Source of the DNA: Lysobacter terrestris | GTDB lineage: Bacteria > Pseudomonadota > Gammaproteobacteria > Xanthomonadales > Xanthomonadaceae | Assembly (NCBI RefSeq): GCF_014489475.1 | Contig: NZ_CP060820.1 | Span: 1,442,001-1,506,000, forward strand | Reading direction: 5' to 3' | DNA length: 64,000 nucleotides | In this document: positions 52,110-60,310 of the stretch, piece by piece | Numbering within the stretch: position 1 is the first letter of the stretch | How the letters are laid out: every line of letters starts with the position of its first letter | Notes under the pieces: model-generated | Told to the model about the DNA's origin: nothing | The model's database searches: none | What the model saw: the letters and a program-made list of their open reading frames with translations, nothing else | Made by a program: the position numbers and the translations under genes

Positions 52110-53105
52110 TCAGGCCGGATCGGTGCGCTCGACCAGCCGCTGCGCCACCCAGTGCTCGGCGAAGCCGTCCAGCCGCGCGCTCTCCAGGAACCCGCAATGC
52201 CCGCCCCACGGCGAGATCTCCAGCGCGGTGTCCGGCGCGAGGCGGAGCTGGCGGAAGCCGTCGACCGGGATCACCGGATCGTCCGCGGCCATCAGGATGC
52301 TGGCCGGCACCTGCAGGGCGGCCAGGCGGTTGCCGGCGACCGAATAGCCATCGAAATAGCGCTCCAGCGTGCCGAAGTCGGTGTGCCGCTCGACCAGCCA
52401 CTGCGTCAGCGGGCGCATGCGCAGGCTCAGCACCTGGTTGTCGAAGGCGTGCAGCTGCGGGAACAGCTCGCGCTTGCGCAGCAGCGAGCCGCGCCACTTG
52501 CGCTCGAAGTACCACAGGTACACCGGCAGGCCCCGCTCCATCGAATCCATCGTCCGCGCCGGATCGAGCACCGGGCACACCGCGGCGACGTGGGCGAGTT
52601 CAAGACCGGCCGCGGGCGCGCGCAGGGCCAGGCGCAGGGCGAAGTTGCCGCCGAGCGAATAGCCGGCGACCACCAGCGGGCGGCGGGCGAAGCGCGCGGC
52701 GACGTCGCAGGCGGCGTGCACGACCTCGTCGATGCGGTTGGAGTGGAACAAGCCTTCGTTGAGGTGGTGGGTGTCGCCGTGGTCGCGGAAGTTGAGGCGG
52801 AACACCTCGAAGCCGCGGCGCAGCAGCTGCGCCGCGGTCAGGCGCATGTAGCTGGAATCGGCGCTGCCTTCCCAGCCGTGCAGGAGCAGGGCGAGCCCGC
52901 GCGATTCGAGCCCGGGCACGACGCTGTGCAGGCCGTGCAGGCGCACGCCGTCGCCGCCATCGATCAGGTGCTCGCGGGTGACCGCACCGCAGTCGCGCAG
53001 CGCGCGTTCGCCGTGCCGGCGCCGCAGCACGCTGGTGCCGAGCAGCGACTGCACGTGCGCGTTGCGCAACCAGCGCGGCGGGCGGTAGTCGGCGGCGGTG
53101 AGCAT
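52110..53105 (-). CDS. YheT-like alpha/beta hydrolase
   Basis: A 331-residue hydrolase of the YheT/EMB8 (ABHD1-3-like) family. Features: the opening PRWLRNAHVQSLLGTSVLRR, HGWEGSADSSYMRLTAAQLLRRGFEVFRLNFRDHG, nucleophile elbow VVAGYSLGGNFALRLAL, acid in MAADDPVIP and histidine in WGGHCGF. The start ATG at 53105 matches the family N-terminus. It lies 82 bp after the acyltransferase gene on the same strand, so both may act on lipids. Confidence 0.9.
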   Translation of the reverse strand: MLTAADYRPPRWLRNAHVQSLLGTSVLRRRHGERALRDCGAVTREHLIDGGDGVRLHGLHSVVPGLESRGLALLLHGWEGSADSSYMRLTAAQLLRRGFEVFRLNFRDHGDTHHLNEGLFHSNRIDEVVHAACDVAARFARRPLVVAGYSLGGNFALRLALRAPAAGLELAHVAAVCPVLDPARTMDSMERGLPVYLWYFERKWRGSLLRKRELFPQLHAFDNQVLSLRMRPLTQWLVERHTDFGTLERYFDGYSVAGNRLAALQVPASILMAADDPVIPVDGFRQLRLAPDTALEISPWGGHCGFLESARLDGFAEHWVAQRLVERTDPA

Positions 53106-53187
53106 CACCGGACCATAGTCGCGAATATTGGAGCGGGCACTCCAGCCGCGTGCCGGCGCGGGCGGCACGGCACCGGCAGGCACGCCA

Positions 53188-53994
53188 TTACGGCCCCGTC
53201 ATCGCGGCGATGATGCGGCTGCGCGCGAGTTCGGCGAGGCGGCGGCGGCCGTCGGTCTCGCCCGGCGCGATCGGCGCCAGGAAGTGCACTTCGGCCACGC
53301 GCGCCGGTTCGCCGAGCAGGCGCACGAAGTTGCCGAAGAAACTCTCGCGCGGCGCGAACGCCACCACGTGCTGGGCGCTGCCGCCCGCGCCGTAGCGCAG
53401 CGCCACCGGCTGCACCGGCACGCCGGCCTCGACCGCGGCGAGGAAGATGCGTGCGTGGAACGGGCCGATTTCGCCGCCGCCGCGCGTGCCGCCTTCGGGG
53501 AACACGCCGACGCTGCGGCCGTCGCGCAGCCGCGACAGCATCTCGTGCAGCACGCCGCCCAGCGACTCGGTGCTGCCGCGCGCGTGGAAGATGGTCTCGC
53601 CGCGCTGCGCCAGCCAGCCCACCACCGGCCAGCTCTGGATCTCGCGCTTGGCGACGAAACCCATCATGCGCTGGCTGTGCAGCGTCTCGATGTCGATCCA
53701 GCTGACGTGGTTGGCGACGAACATCGCCGCGCCCGGCAGCGGCGTGCCGACGCGGCGCAGGCGGAAGCCGAACACGCGCATCAGCCCGGCGGACCAGGCG
53801 CGGATCACGCGGTGTTCGAGCGATTCGTCGCCCCAGCGCAGGCGCTCGGTCAAAGGCGTGGTCATCAGCATCGCCAGCGGCAGGTGCACGAGGATGTGCC
53901 ACAGCAGCAGCGGGACGCGGTAGAGATAACGCAAGGCGCGCGCCAGACGCGCCCCGGGCGCGTTGGCGCCGGCAGTGGGGGGCGGCGCAGTCAT
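53188..53994 (-). CDS. 1-acyl-sn-glycerol-3-phosphate acyltransferase family protein
   Basis: A 268-residue membrane-bound lysophospholipid acyltransferase. Catalytic block: MFVANHVSWIDIETLHS (H-x4-D), then FVAKREIQSWPVVGWLAQRGETIFHARG, and FPEGGTRGGGEIGPFHARIF (the PEGTR block with an inserted glycine). One N-terminal span (about 38-54). It could acylate lysophosphatidate or a lyso-ornithine lipid. Start at ATG 53994 rather than 24 nt upstream. It belongs to a minus-strand run with the YheT-like gene. Confidence 0.88.
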   Translation of the reverse strand: MTAPPPTAGANAPGARLARALRYLYRVPLLLWHILVHLPLAMLMTTPLTERLRWGDESLEHRVIRAWSAGLMRVFGFRLRRVGTPLPGAAMFVANHVSWIDIETLHSQRMMGFVAKREIQSWPVVGWLAQRGETIFHARGSTESLGGVLHEMLSRLRDGRSVGVFPEGGTRGGGEIGPFHARIFLAAVEAGVPVQPVALRYGAGGSAQHVVAFAPRESFFGNFVRLLGEPARVAEVHFLAPIAPGETDGRRRLAELARSRIIAAMTGP

Positions 53995-54211
53995 GGAGCG
54001 GAACGATACCGACCCCACGACAGCAATGAAACCGTCATGTCGCTACGGCCGCGCCCGCGGCCGGGCAAAGTGACCAACCGCATCGCAGCGTCGCGCACAC
54101 GGCGCGCCGCGCATTCGATGGCGTACGGATGCGGCGCTGCATGTCGCCGCTTTGTGTCGCTGCTGCAATCGACGCGCGCCAACCCGGCGCGTTCAGTCGA
54201 AGCCGCTGCGC

Positions 54212-54664
54212 TCAGGCCCGCGTCACCACCGCCAGGGTCAGCCGCGAAATGCACACCAGCCGCCCCGCTTCGTCCTCGACGCGGATCTCCCACACCTGGG
54301 TGCTGGCGCCGACATGCAGCGGCCGCGCGGTGCCGGTGACGAAGCCGTCGCGCGCGCCGCGCAGGTGGTTGGCGTTGATCTCGATGCCGACCACGCCCTT
54401 GCCCTCCGGCACGCACAGGCCACCGGCCGTGCTGCCCAGGGTCTCGGCGAGCAGCACCGAGGCGCCGCCGTGCAGCAGGCCGTAGGGCTGCTTGGTGCGC
54501 GCGTCCACCGGCATGGTGCCGCGCACGTAGTCGGGGCCGATCTCGGTGAACTGGATGCCCAGCGGGATCATCGCCGTGTCCTTGGACAGGGCATTGAGCT
54601 CGGCCAGGGTGACGCCGCTGCGGAACAGCGGGCGCGCGGCGCGCGGGGAGGAGGATTCGCTCAT
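54212..54664 (-). CDS. hotdog-fold thioesterase (PaaI/YdiI-like)
   Basis: A 150-residue acyl-CoA thioesterase of the hotdog fold. The active-site segment is PYGLLHGGASVLLAETLGSTAG, followed by VVGIEINANHLRGARDGFVTGTARPLHVGASTQVWEIRV, which is close to the MenI/YdiI type (1,4-dihydroxy-2-naphthoyl-CoA hydrolase or general acyl-CoA hydrolase). The ATG at 54664 is preceded by GCAGC without a strong ribosome-binding site. Confidence 0.9.
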   Translation of the reverse strand: MSESSSPRAARPLFRSGVTLAELNALSKDTAMIPLGIQFTEIGPDYVRGTMPVDARTKQPYGLLHGGASVLLAETLGSTAGGLCVPEGKGVVGIEINANHLRGARDGFVTGTARPLHVGASTQVWEIRVEDEAGRLVCISRLTLAVVTRA

Positions 54665-54845
54665 GCTGCGACGATACACGCCGCGGCGCGGCTGCGAATC
54701 AGCGCGGCTAAGAATCGATGCTGGGGTAATGCGTACCGGCCAGCGCGCAGGAGAGGGAAGAAGCCTGCGCGCCGGCCGGGGCCGCACCCACGGGGAAGGG
54801 GACTCGCCGTCGCGCGGGGCGTCGCGACGGCGGGGGATCTGGGGA

Positions 54846-55052
54846 TCAGGCGCAGCGGAACAGCGGCGCGAATCCGTTGCTGGTGTAGCGGCGATCACGG
54901 CCGTAGCCGCTGCTGTTGCCATAGCCGACGCCGAAATCGCGTTCGCGGTGCACATGGCGGGGGGCGGCCTGCGCGGCGCCGAGGGCGGCCACGGCAGCGG
55001 CGGCCGGATTGGAAGGCTGGGAGGTGTGGACTTCGGCAAGACGGGTGTTCAT
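54846..55052 (-). CDS. tiny protein with conserved PLFRCA C-terminus, paralogue B
   Basis: A 68-residue protein with an Ala-rich variable middle and a C-terminal block RERDFGVGYGNSSGYGRDRRY followed by TSNGFAPLFRCA. GAGGAG lies 6 nt before the ATG, so translation is very likely. The block is nearly the same as in the neighbouring gene at 55108-55293, which also ends FRCA-stop. There is no signal peptide or membrane span; the protein is basic and rich in Gly, Tyr, Arg and Ser. I do not recognise a family. Confidence 0.75.
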   Translation of the reverse strand: MNTRLAEVHTSQPSNPAAAAVAALGAAQAAPRHVHRERDFGVGYGNSSGYGRDRRYTSNGFAPLFRCA

Positions 55053-55107
55053 GACGATCTCCTCGGTGGCGGCTGGGGGAAAGGCGACCACCGGAGTGGG
55101 TTGCGCG

Positions 55108-55293
55108 TTACGCGCAGCGGAACAGGGGCTGGAAACCGCTGTTGGAATAGCGGCGGTGGCTGGCGTAACCGCTGCTGCTGCCGTAGCCGACGCCGAAGTC
55201 GCGTTCGCGGTACTGCTGGCGGGCGGGGGCGGACGGGGCGGCGGGGGCGGACTTGGCGGAGTCGCGGCGGGCTTCGAAGGAGCGGACGTTCAT
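55108..55293 (-). CDS. tiny protein with conserved PLFRCA C-terminus, paralogue A
   Basis: A 61-residue protein in tandem with the one at 54846-55052 (55 bp apart, same strand). N-terminus MNVRSFEARRDSAKSAPAAP; C-terminus RERDFGVGYGSSSGYASHRRY then SNSGFQPLFRCA. GAGGAA lies upstream of the ATG. The two share MN-x-R at the start and about 33 residues at the end, while the Ala/Pro-rich linker is unalike, pointing to selection on the C-terminal part. Function unknown. Confidence 0.75.
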   Translation of the reverse strand: MNVRSFEARRDSAKSAPAAPSAPARQQYRERDFGVGYGSSSGYASHRRYSNSGFQPLFRCA

Positions 55294-55335
55294 GGTGGTT
55301 TCCTCGTGGGGTGTTGCGGGTGGGTGTGCCTTGGT

Positions 55336-55355
55336 GTGTTGGTAAAGTACAACAC
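55336..55355. promoter_or_regulatory. inverted repeat upstream of the tandem tiny genes
   Basis: GTGTTG-GTAAAGTA-CAACAC, 6-bp arms around an AT-rich 8-bp centre, lies 43 bp upstream of the ATG of the first tiny gene in an unusually AT-rich patch. It may be an operator or part of the promoter; no protein partner is evident. Confidence 0.4.
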
Positions 55356-55586
55356 CACAATGATCGATCACCTGTGCCGGAAGTCACCCCACCCGGTAGG
55401 GGGATCGCCAGGGGGCGGGCGGCACAGCGGAACTCCCTGATTCAGATGCGTTTTCCGGCCGAAGCGTTGCCGTGACTGATGGCCTAGGCGGGTGGGTCGA
55501 ACCCGCGAACGGGGCGGTTCCCGCGCCCGCCGGCCGGAAACCGCGGCCAAACCGGGCCGCGGCGGGCCGGCCCGCGGCAGGGCGGC

Positions 55587-56228
55587 TCAGCCCAGTTCGC
55601 GCGCGGACGCGGGATCGATCGAGTACGGATGGGTGGTGGCGAGGAACCCCGGCTGGGCCCGTACCCGCTCAAGCCAGGCCGCCACCGCCGGATGCGCCGC
55701 CAGGTCGAAGCCGGCCTCGTCGGCGCGGCTGGTGTAGGCGAACAGGGCGATGTCGGCGACGCTGTAACGGTCGCCGGCGATGAAGGCGCGCGTGGCCAGC
55801 TCATGCTCGAGGATCGCCAGCGCCTTGCGCCCCGCCTCGCGCTTGAGCTGGACCAGCGCCTCGGGCCGCCGCGCCAGCTTTCCGGTCAGCGTCCAGTGCC
55901 GCAACGCGCCGATCTGGCTCTCGATGCGCTCCTGTTCGAAGCACAGCCACTGCCACACCTTCGCCCGCGCGAACGCATCGTCGGGCAGGTACGCCGTGCC
56001 CTGCGCCAGGAACATCAGGATCGCGTTGGATTCGGCCAGCGCGCGGCCGTCGTCGAGCACGATCGCCGGCACCGTGCCGGTGGGGCTGATCGCGCGGTAC
56101 GCGGCGCTGCCGCCCTCGCCTTCGAAGATGCTGACCAGACGGGTGCGGTGCGGCAGCTGCAGGTGGGCGAGCAGTTGCCGCACCTTCCAGGCGTTCTGCG
56201 AGGGCAGGTAATCGTAGAGCGTGAGCAT
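55587..56228 (-). CDS. glutathione S-transferase family protein
   Basis: A 213-residue GST. The thioredoxin-like N-terminal domain has MLTLYDYLPSQNAWKVRQLLAHLQLPH, the cis-proline SPTGTVPAIVLDDG and the glutathione-binding LAESNAILMFLA; the helical C-terminal domain ends with GDRYSVADIALFAYTSRADEAGFDL (N-capping box and hydrophobic staple). Substrate unknown. It is divergent from queF (117 bp). Confidence 0.93.
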   Translation of the reverse strand: MLTLYDYLPSQNAWKVRQLLAHLQLPHRTRLVSIFEGEGGSAAYRAISPTGTVPAIVLDDGRALAESNAILMFLAQGTAYLPDDAFARAKVWQWLCFEQERIESQIGALRHWTLTGKLARRPEALVQLKREAGRKALAILEHELATRAFIAGDRYSVADIALFAYTSRADEAGFDLAAHPAVAAWLERVRAQPGFLATTHPYSIDPASARELG

Positions 56229-56344
56229 GGGTGTGCGTGGTCGGAAGAAAGGAGCCACGAGTGTCCGCGTCGCGCCACCGCGGCGATATCCGATTCCTGC
56301 GCTGAATTCCTGCGCCCGCGCGCCCGCGCCGGTAAAATCGCCGG

Positions 56345-57157
56345 ATGAATCCGCAAGACCTGCCGCTCGGCCGCCACGTCGACTACCCGCGCACCTACGA
56401 CGCCGCGCTGCTGTTCCCGATCCCGCGCGCGCTCGGTCGCGACCACATCGGCCTCGACACGGCCGCCCTGCCCTTCATCGGCGTCGACCGCTGGCATGCC
56501 TACGAGCTGAGCTGGCTCGATGCACAGGGCAAGCCGCGCGTGGCGACCGCGACGTTCGCGGTGCCGGCGCACTCGCCGCACCTGGTCGAATCCAAGTCGC
56601 TCAAGCTCTACCTCAACTCCTTCAACGCCACCCGCTTCGACGACGACGCGGACGTGCGCGCGCGCATCGCCGCCGACCTGTCGCGCGCGGCCGGCGCACC
56701 GGTGGACGTGGCGTTCGGCCTGCCGCCGATCGATGCGGATGACGCCAGCGAATCCATCGACGCGCTGGACGTGGCGATCGACCGCTACGGCCCGCCCGAT
56801 GCGTCGCTGCTCGCCAGCGATGCCGGCGACATCGTCAGCGAAACGCTGAGCAGTGCGCTGCTCAAGTCCAACTGCCCGGTGACGGGACAACCGGACTGGG
56901 CGCGCATCGTCATCGCCTACCGCGGCCCGCGCCTGGATCGCGCCGCGTTGCTGCGCTACCTGGTGTCGTTCCGCGACCACGCCGAATTCCACGAGCAGTG
57001 CGTCGAACGCATCTTCACCGACCTGCGCGCGCGCACGCAGCCGCAGGCGCTCTCGGTGGAAGCGCGCTACACGCGGCGCGGCGGGCTCGACATCAATCCG
57101 TGGCGCGCCACGCCGGGCACGGAACGCCCCGCCGCAGGCCGCGACGCGCGGCAATGA
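56345..57157 (+). CDS. queF: NADPH-dependent 7-cyano-7-deazaguanine reductase QueF
   Basis: A 270-residue two-domain (type II) QueF, which reduces the nitrile preQ0 to the amine preQ1 in queuosine synthesis. Catalytic Cys177 is in [15 protein letters not shown]; the NADPH motif [13 protein letters not shown] is at about 82-94; the substrate glutamate/histidine region is [23 protein letters not shown] hexamer lies 7 bp before the ATG, so the message may have little or no leader. No preQ1 riboswitch is seen upstream. The tail after residue 250 is a short basic extension. Confidence 0.96.
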   Translation: MNPQDLPLGRHVDYPRTYDAALLFPIPRALGRDHIGLDTAALPFIGVDRWHAYELSWLDAQGKPRVATATFAVPAHSPHLVESKSLKLYLNSFNATRFDDDADVRARIAADLSRAAGAPVDVAFGLPPIDADDASESIDALDVAIDRYGPPDASLLASDAGDIVSETLSSALLKSNCPVTGQPDWARIVIAYRGPRLDRAALLRYLVSFRDHAEFHEQCVERIFTDLRARTQPQALSVEARYTRRGGLDINPWRATPGTERPAAGRDARQ

Positions 57158-57305
57158 ACGGGCCGCAACCGCGGCAATGACGGGAGGCGAGCAATCGCGA
57201 CGGCGATGCTCGACTTCGGCTCCCTTGCTGAACTCGCGATATTTTCTTAACAAGCCGCGTGCCACCGTTGCCGCGTCGACAAGACGCCGGGGAGGAGCCC
57301 CCTCA

Positions 57306-57629
57306 ATGAGCAACGAGAAGAAACCCGATTTTTCCAACGTGCAGAGCGGATCCGGCAGCACCGAGCAGAGCCGGCCCGACTTCTCCAACGTGCGCTCCGG
57401 CGCATCCTCGACCGAGGAGATCACCGGCGGCAGCGGCGGCACCGGTGGCGCCGGCGAGACCACCTACACCGTGGCCAAGGGCGACACCCTGTCGCACATC
57501 GCCAAGGACCACTACGGCAAGGCCAGCAAGTGGCAGGTGATCTTCGAGGCCAACCGCGACCAGCTCGACGACCCGGACAAGATCTTTCCCGGCCAGGTGC
57601 TGAAGATCCCCGCACTCGACGCCGAGTGA
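57306..57629 (+). CDS. LysM domain protein
   Basis: A 107-residue protein: a low-complexity N-terminus with two repeats of the pattern PDFSNVxSG ([24 protein letters not shown]), a glycine-rich linker, then one LysM domain ([51 protein letters not shown]). It has no signal peptide, like the cytoplasmic YgaU/Kbp-type LysM proteins. GGGGAGGAG precedes the ATG. It is followed 38 bp later by a lipoprotein gene, probably an operon ending at the strong terminator at 58217. Confidence 0.9.
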   Translation: MSNEKKPDFSNVQSGSGSTEQSRPDFSNVRSGASSTEEITGGSGGTGGAGETTYTVAKGDTLSHIAKDHYGKASKWQVIFEANRDQLDDPDKIFPGQVLKIPALDAE

Positions 57630-57667
57630 CGTTCATCCGCCCTCATCTGCACAAAGGACATAGACGC

Positions 57668-58168
57668 ATGAATCGCCATCGCATTTCGCTCGCCCTGCTG
57701 GTCGCCGTACTCGGCGCGGTCGCCGTCGTCGGCTGCAAGAAGAAGGAAGAAGCCGCGCCCGTCGCGACCACGCCACCGCCGGCCATGGAACCGGCGACGG
57801 CACCGGCCACCGCGCCGATGCCGGCCACCGCCGCCGTCACCAGCGTCGACCTGGGCAACGCCGTCGGCGCCGACATGAAGGTCGGCACGCCCGCCACCAC
57901 CTTCGCGCCGAAGGACACGATCTACGCCTCGATCGGCACCAGCACCAGCGACCCGGCCGCCAGCGTGCCCGGCAAGCTGGGCGTGAAGTGGACCCACGTC
58001 GACAGCAACCAGACCGTCAGCGAGGACAGCCGCGACGTGAACCTCACCGGCATGGGCAACACCGAATTCCACATCGCCAAGCCCGACGGCTGGCCGGCCG
58101 GCAAGTACAAGGTCGAAGTGTCGCTCGACGGTGCCGTCGTGCAGACGCGCGATTTCGAAGTGAAGTGA
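57668..58168 (+). CDS. lipoprotein, unknown
   Basis: A 166-residue lipoprotein: signal with lipobox AVAVVGC (Cys 23) followed by KKKEE, an Ala/Pro/Thr-rich linker to about 55, and a beta-sandwich-like domain (FAPKDTIYASIGTSTSDPAASVPGKLGVKWTHVDSNQTVSEDSRDVNLTG... PDGWPAGKYKVEVSLDGAVVQTRDFEVK) of the kind found in envelope ligand-binding proteins. The +2 residue Lys does not signal inner membrane retention, so outer membrane is likely. It shares a transcript with the LysM gene. Confidence 0.82.
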   Translation: MNRHRISLALLVAVLGAVAVVGCKKKEEAAPVATTPPPAMEPATAPATAPMPATAAVTSVDLGNAVGADMKVGTPATTFAPKDTIYASIGTSTSDPAASVPGKLGVKWTHVDSNQTVSEDSRDVNLTGMGNTEFHIAKPDGWPAGKYKVEVSLDGAVVQTRDFEVK

Positions 58169-58216
58169 CCTAACCCACCTCTCTCCGCCCCGCCGCAAGG
58201 CGGGGTTGGGCAAGCC

Positions 58217-58245
58217 GGGCGTGATGCGAATCACGCCCTTTTTTT
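58217..58245 (+). terminator. strong intrinsic terminator
   Basis: GGGCGTGAT / ATCACGCCC (9-bp stem), GCGA tetraloop, then seven T's. A second hairpin CCCCGCC-GCAA-GGCGGGG at about 58188-58205 precedes it. Together they end the LysM-lipoprotein transcript. Confidence 0.92.
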
Positions 58246-58261
58246 GTCTCGTCAATCGCGC

Positions 58262-58663
58262 TCAGCGCGCCGTCGGGAACTCGCCATCGACGTAGTACCA
58301 GCGCCCGCCCTCGCGCACGAAGCGGCTGACTTCATGCAGCCGCACCGCCGCTGCGCCGCCGACCTTGTAGCGCGCGACGAATTCGACCAGCGCGTGATCC
58401 GCGTCCTGCGGCACGTGCCGCTTCACCTCCAGGCCGAGCCAGCGCGTGGCCGCGGCGTCGGAGCAGTCCAGCGTCGCCGGGCGCGTGTCCGCGTGCCAGG
58501 TGGCGAGCAGGTACGCGGCATCGGCGCGCACGTAGGCGCTGTAGCGCGAACGCATCAGCGCCTCGGCGCTGGCGGCGAGCGCGTCGCCGCGGTGCAGCGG
58601 CGCGCAGCACTGCGCGTAGCGGCGGCCGGACTGGCAGGGACAGGCGGAGTCGTTCGCGTTCAT
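58262..58663 (-). CDS. YchJ family SEC-C protein
   Basis: A 133-residue protein with an N-terminal zinc-binding SEC-C motif (ACPCQSGRRYAQCCAPLHRG) and the YchJ domain (ALMRSRYSAYVRADAAYLLATWHADTRP, EFVARYKVGGAAAVRLHEVSRFVREGGRWYYVDGE). Cytosolic, function unknown; the fold is NTF2-like. It converges on the strong terminator and is the first of two SEC-C proteins within 2 kb. Confidence 0.93.
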   Translation of the reverse strand: MNANDSACPCQSGRRYAQCCAPLHRGDALAASAEALMRSRYSAYVRADAAYLLATWHADTRPATLDCSDAAATRWLGLEVKRHVPQDADHALVEFVARYKVGGAAAVRLHEVSRFVREGGRWYYVDGEFPTAR

Positions 58664-58705
58664 CGCCGCATTGTCGGCGATTGCGTCGACCGCGCCCCGG
58701 CCCAG

Positions 58706-59245
58706 CTATGGCGTCGCCGCCGCGCGACGTCGATAGACGCCACGGAAGCTGCTCTGCCACGACGCCCCGGCATCGTCCGAGGTCTCCCAGTGCTGGACCA
58801 CGCTGCCGTCGGCCTGCGGCGTCCAGCGGATGCGCTGGCGCTGCGTGCCGCCCTTGCCGTCGGGCAGTTCGCCGGCCAGCACCATCGCCTCGCCCTCGCG
58901 CCCGCCCTCCAGGCGCAGCACCACGCCGTCGCCGCCCACCCAGAACTGGCGCCACACCCGGTACGCCGCATCCCAGGCATTGGTGCTGGTGCCGTGGTTG
59001 CCGCTGGCGCCCTGCCAGTGCTCGACCAGCCAGCAGCCGTTGGCGCTGCGTTCGATGCGGTTGTGGCCGAGCAGTTGCTCGCCCTGCGCGCCGCCGTAGA
59101 CGTCCCATTCGCCGAGCCAGAAGTCGAACTGGCGGTGTTCGGCGCCCTCGCAGCGCAGGAAGGCGGGCGGCGGCGCGGCGGGCGTGCTCATGCAGGGAAC
59201 TCCGGAAAGGCCGGCCAGCAACAGGGCCGTGATGATGGCGCGCAT
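58706..59245 (-). CDS. exported protein of unknown function
   Basis: A 179-residue protein with a signal peptide ([18 protein letters not shown]; the cysteine could be a weak lipobox) and a lipocalin/DUF1579-like domain: [82 protein letters not shown]. The FW-x-G-x-W pattern fits DUF1579-type proteins. Periplasmic, function unknown. Confidence 0.8.
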   Translation of the reverse strand: MRAIITALLLAGLSGVPCMSTPAAPPPAFLRCEGAEHRQFDFWLGEWDVYGGAQGEQLLGHNRIERSANGCWLVEHWQGASGNHGTSTNAWDAAYRVWRQFWVGGDGVVLRLEGGREGEAMVLAGELPDGKGGTQRQRIRWTPQADGSVVQHWETSDDAGASWQSSFRGVYRRRAAATP

Positions 59246-59382
59246 GGTGCGGCTCCGCGGTCGTTGCGGCCACGGTAGTGCGCCGCGCCGGGCGCGTGCG
59301 GCGTCCCCGCGAACGAGCCAACGAATGCCATGCCGCGCGCGAACGACTACCCTGTGCACCCGCTCGCCACCGCCCCACCGCC

Positions 59383-60102
59383 ATGAACGTCCCCAGCTAC
59401 CTCGACGACGCGCAGATCGAACGCCTGTCCGACCTCCTCGACCAGCGCGCCGTGCCGTTCAAGGGCTTCAACCTGGAAGCGCTCGACGGCTACCTGTCCG
59501 CCCTGGTGGTGTCGCCCGAAGACGTGCCCGCCGCCGAATGGCAGCCCGCGGTGTGGGGCAAGCCGCCGCGCTGGGCCGACGAGGCCGAGCGCGTGGAAGT
59601 CGAGGCGCTGCTGCAGGGCCACTGGAACATGGCCAGCCAGCGCGTGCGCTTCGGCGACGACGACCTGCCCGAGCACCTCGCCCCGCTGCTGTGGTTGCCG
59701 GAGGAAGCCGAGGCCGAGCATCCCGACGAACTCGACGTCGGCCGCGACTGGGCGTTCGGCTTCTTCCGCGGCGTCGAGCTGCGCGAAGCCGCGTGGGAGC
59801 AGTGGCTGGACGAGAACGAGTGGATCGACGACATCTTCGCGCGCCTGGACCAGCTCGCCAGCGGCGAGATCCTCGGCGAGGATCCCGAAGCCCCCGGTAC
59901 GCCGGTCGGCTACCGCGAGCGCCTGGAGGTCATCGCCTCGCTGCCGGGCATGCTCGCCGACCTGCACCACCACCGCATCGACGCGCTGACCCCGCGCGAA
60001 CCGATCCGCAAGGCCGCCACCCCGGACCGCAACGACCCGTGCCCGTGCGGCAGCGGCAAAAAGTACAAGAAGTGCTGCGGCGCCGCCGGCAGCGCCGGCT
60101 AA
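59383..60102 (+). CDS. UPF0149 (YecA) family protein with C-terminal SEC-C motif
   Basis: A 239-residue protein. The UPF0149 domain spans about 1-200 ([47 protein letters not shown]), and the C-terminus carries the zinc-binding SEC-C motif [16 protein letters not shown], the same tail as in SecA. YecA-like proteins are thought to bind ribosomes or SecA partners; function is not settled. Start at ATG 59383. Confidence 0.93.
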   Translation: MNVPSYLDDAQIERLSDLLDQRAVPFKGFNLEALDGYLSALVVSPEDVPAAEWQPAVWGKPPRWADEAERVEVEALLQGHWNMASQRVRFGDDDLPEHLAPLLWLPEEAEAEHPDELDVGRDWAFGFFRGVELREAAWEQWLDENEWIDDIFARLDQLASGEILGEDPEAPGTPVGYRERLEVIASLPGMLADLHHHRIDALTPREPIRKAATPDRNDPCPCGSGKKYKKCCGAAGSAG

Positions 60103-60105
60103 GAC

Positions 60106-60289
60106 CGTAGGCCGGGTGGGCCCCGCCACCCCGGCACCCCGGCACCCGCGGATCAACGCGATCGCGCCGCGCCGCGCCGAAACCCAGCGGCGCGCGGCGC
60201 GCACCTACAGGCAACAGCAAGGCCGCTGGCGTGACGCCGCCATCCGGATCCTGAAAAACGCCGGGTTGCTGAAGCCCACCCGGCCTACG
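60106..60289. repeat. 184-bp MITE-like element with 16-bp terminal inverted repeats
   Basis: CGTAGGCCGGGTGGGC (60106-60121) and its exact complement (60274-60289) bound a 152-bp GC-rich core without a gene. It fills the gap between the convergent YecA and ClpP-fold lipoprotein genes. The outer sequence GTAGGCCGGGTGGGCCCCGCC is of the small non-autonomous repeat type common in Xanthomonadaceae. Confidence 0.8.
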
Positions 60290-60310
60290 TTTCGCCGTGT
60301 CTTCCGGCGG

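Noticed and set aside
54000-54211. A gene between the thioesterase and the acyltransferase
   Set aside because: Short frames there have no ribosome-binding site and only Arg/Ala-rich composition.
56229-56344. preQ1 riboswitch upstream of queF
   Set aside because: The 116-bp gap lacks the preQ1 aptamer pattern (short stem with an A-rich tail), and a TAAAAT box lies almost at the ATG.
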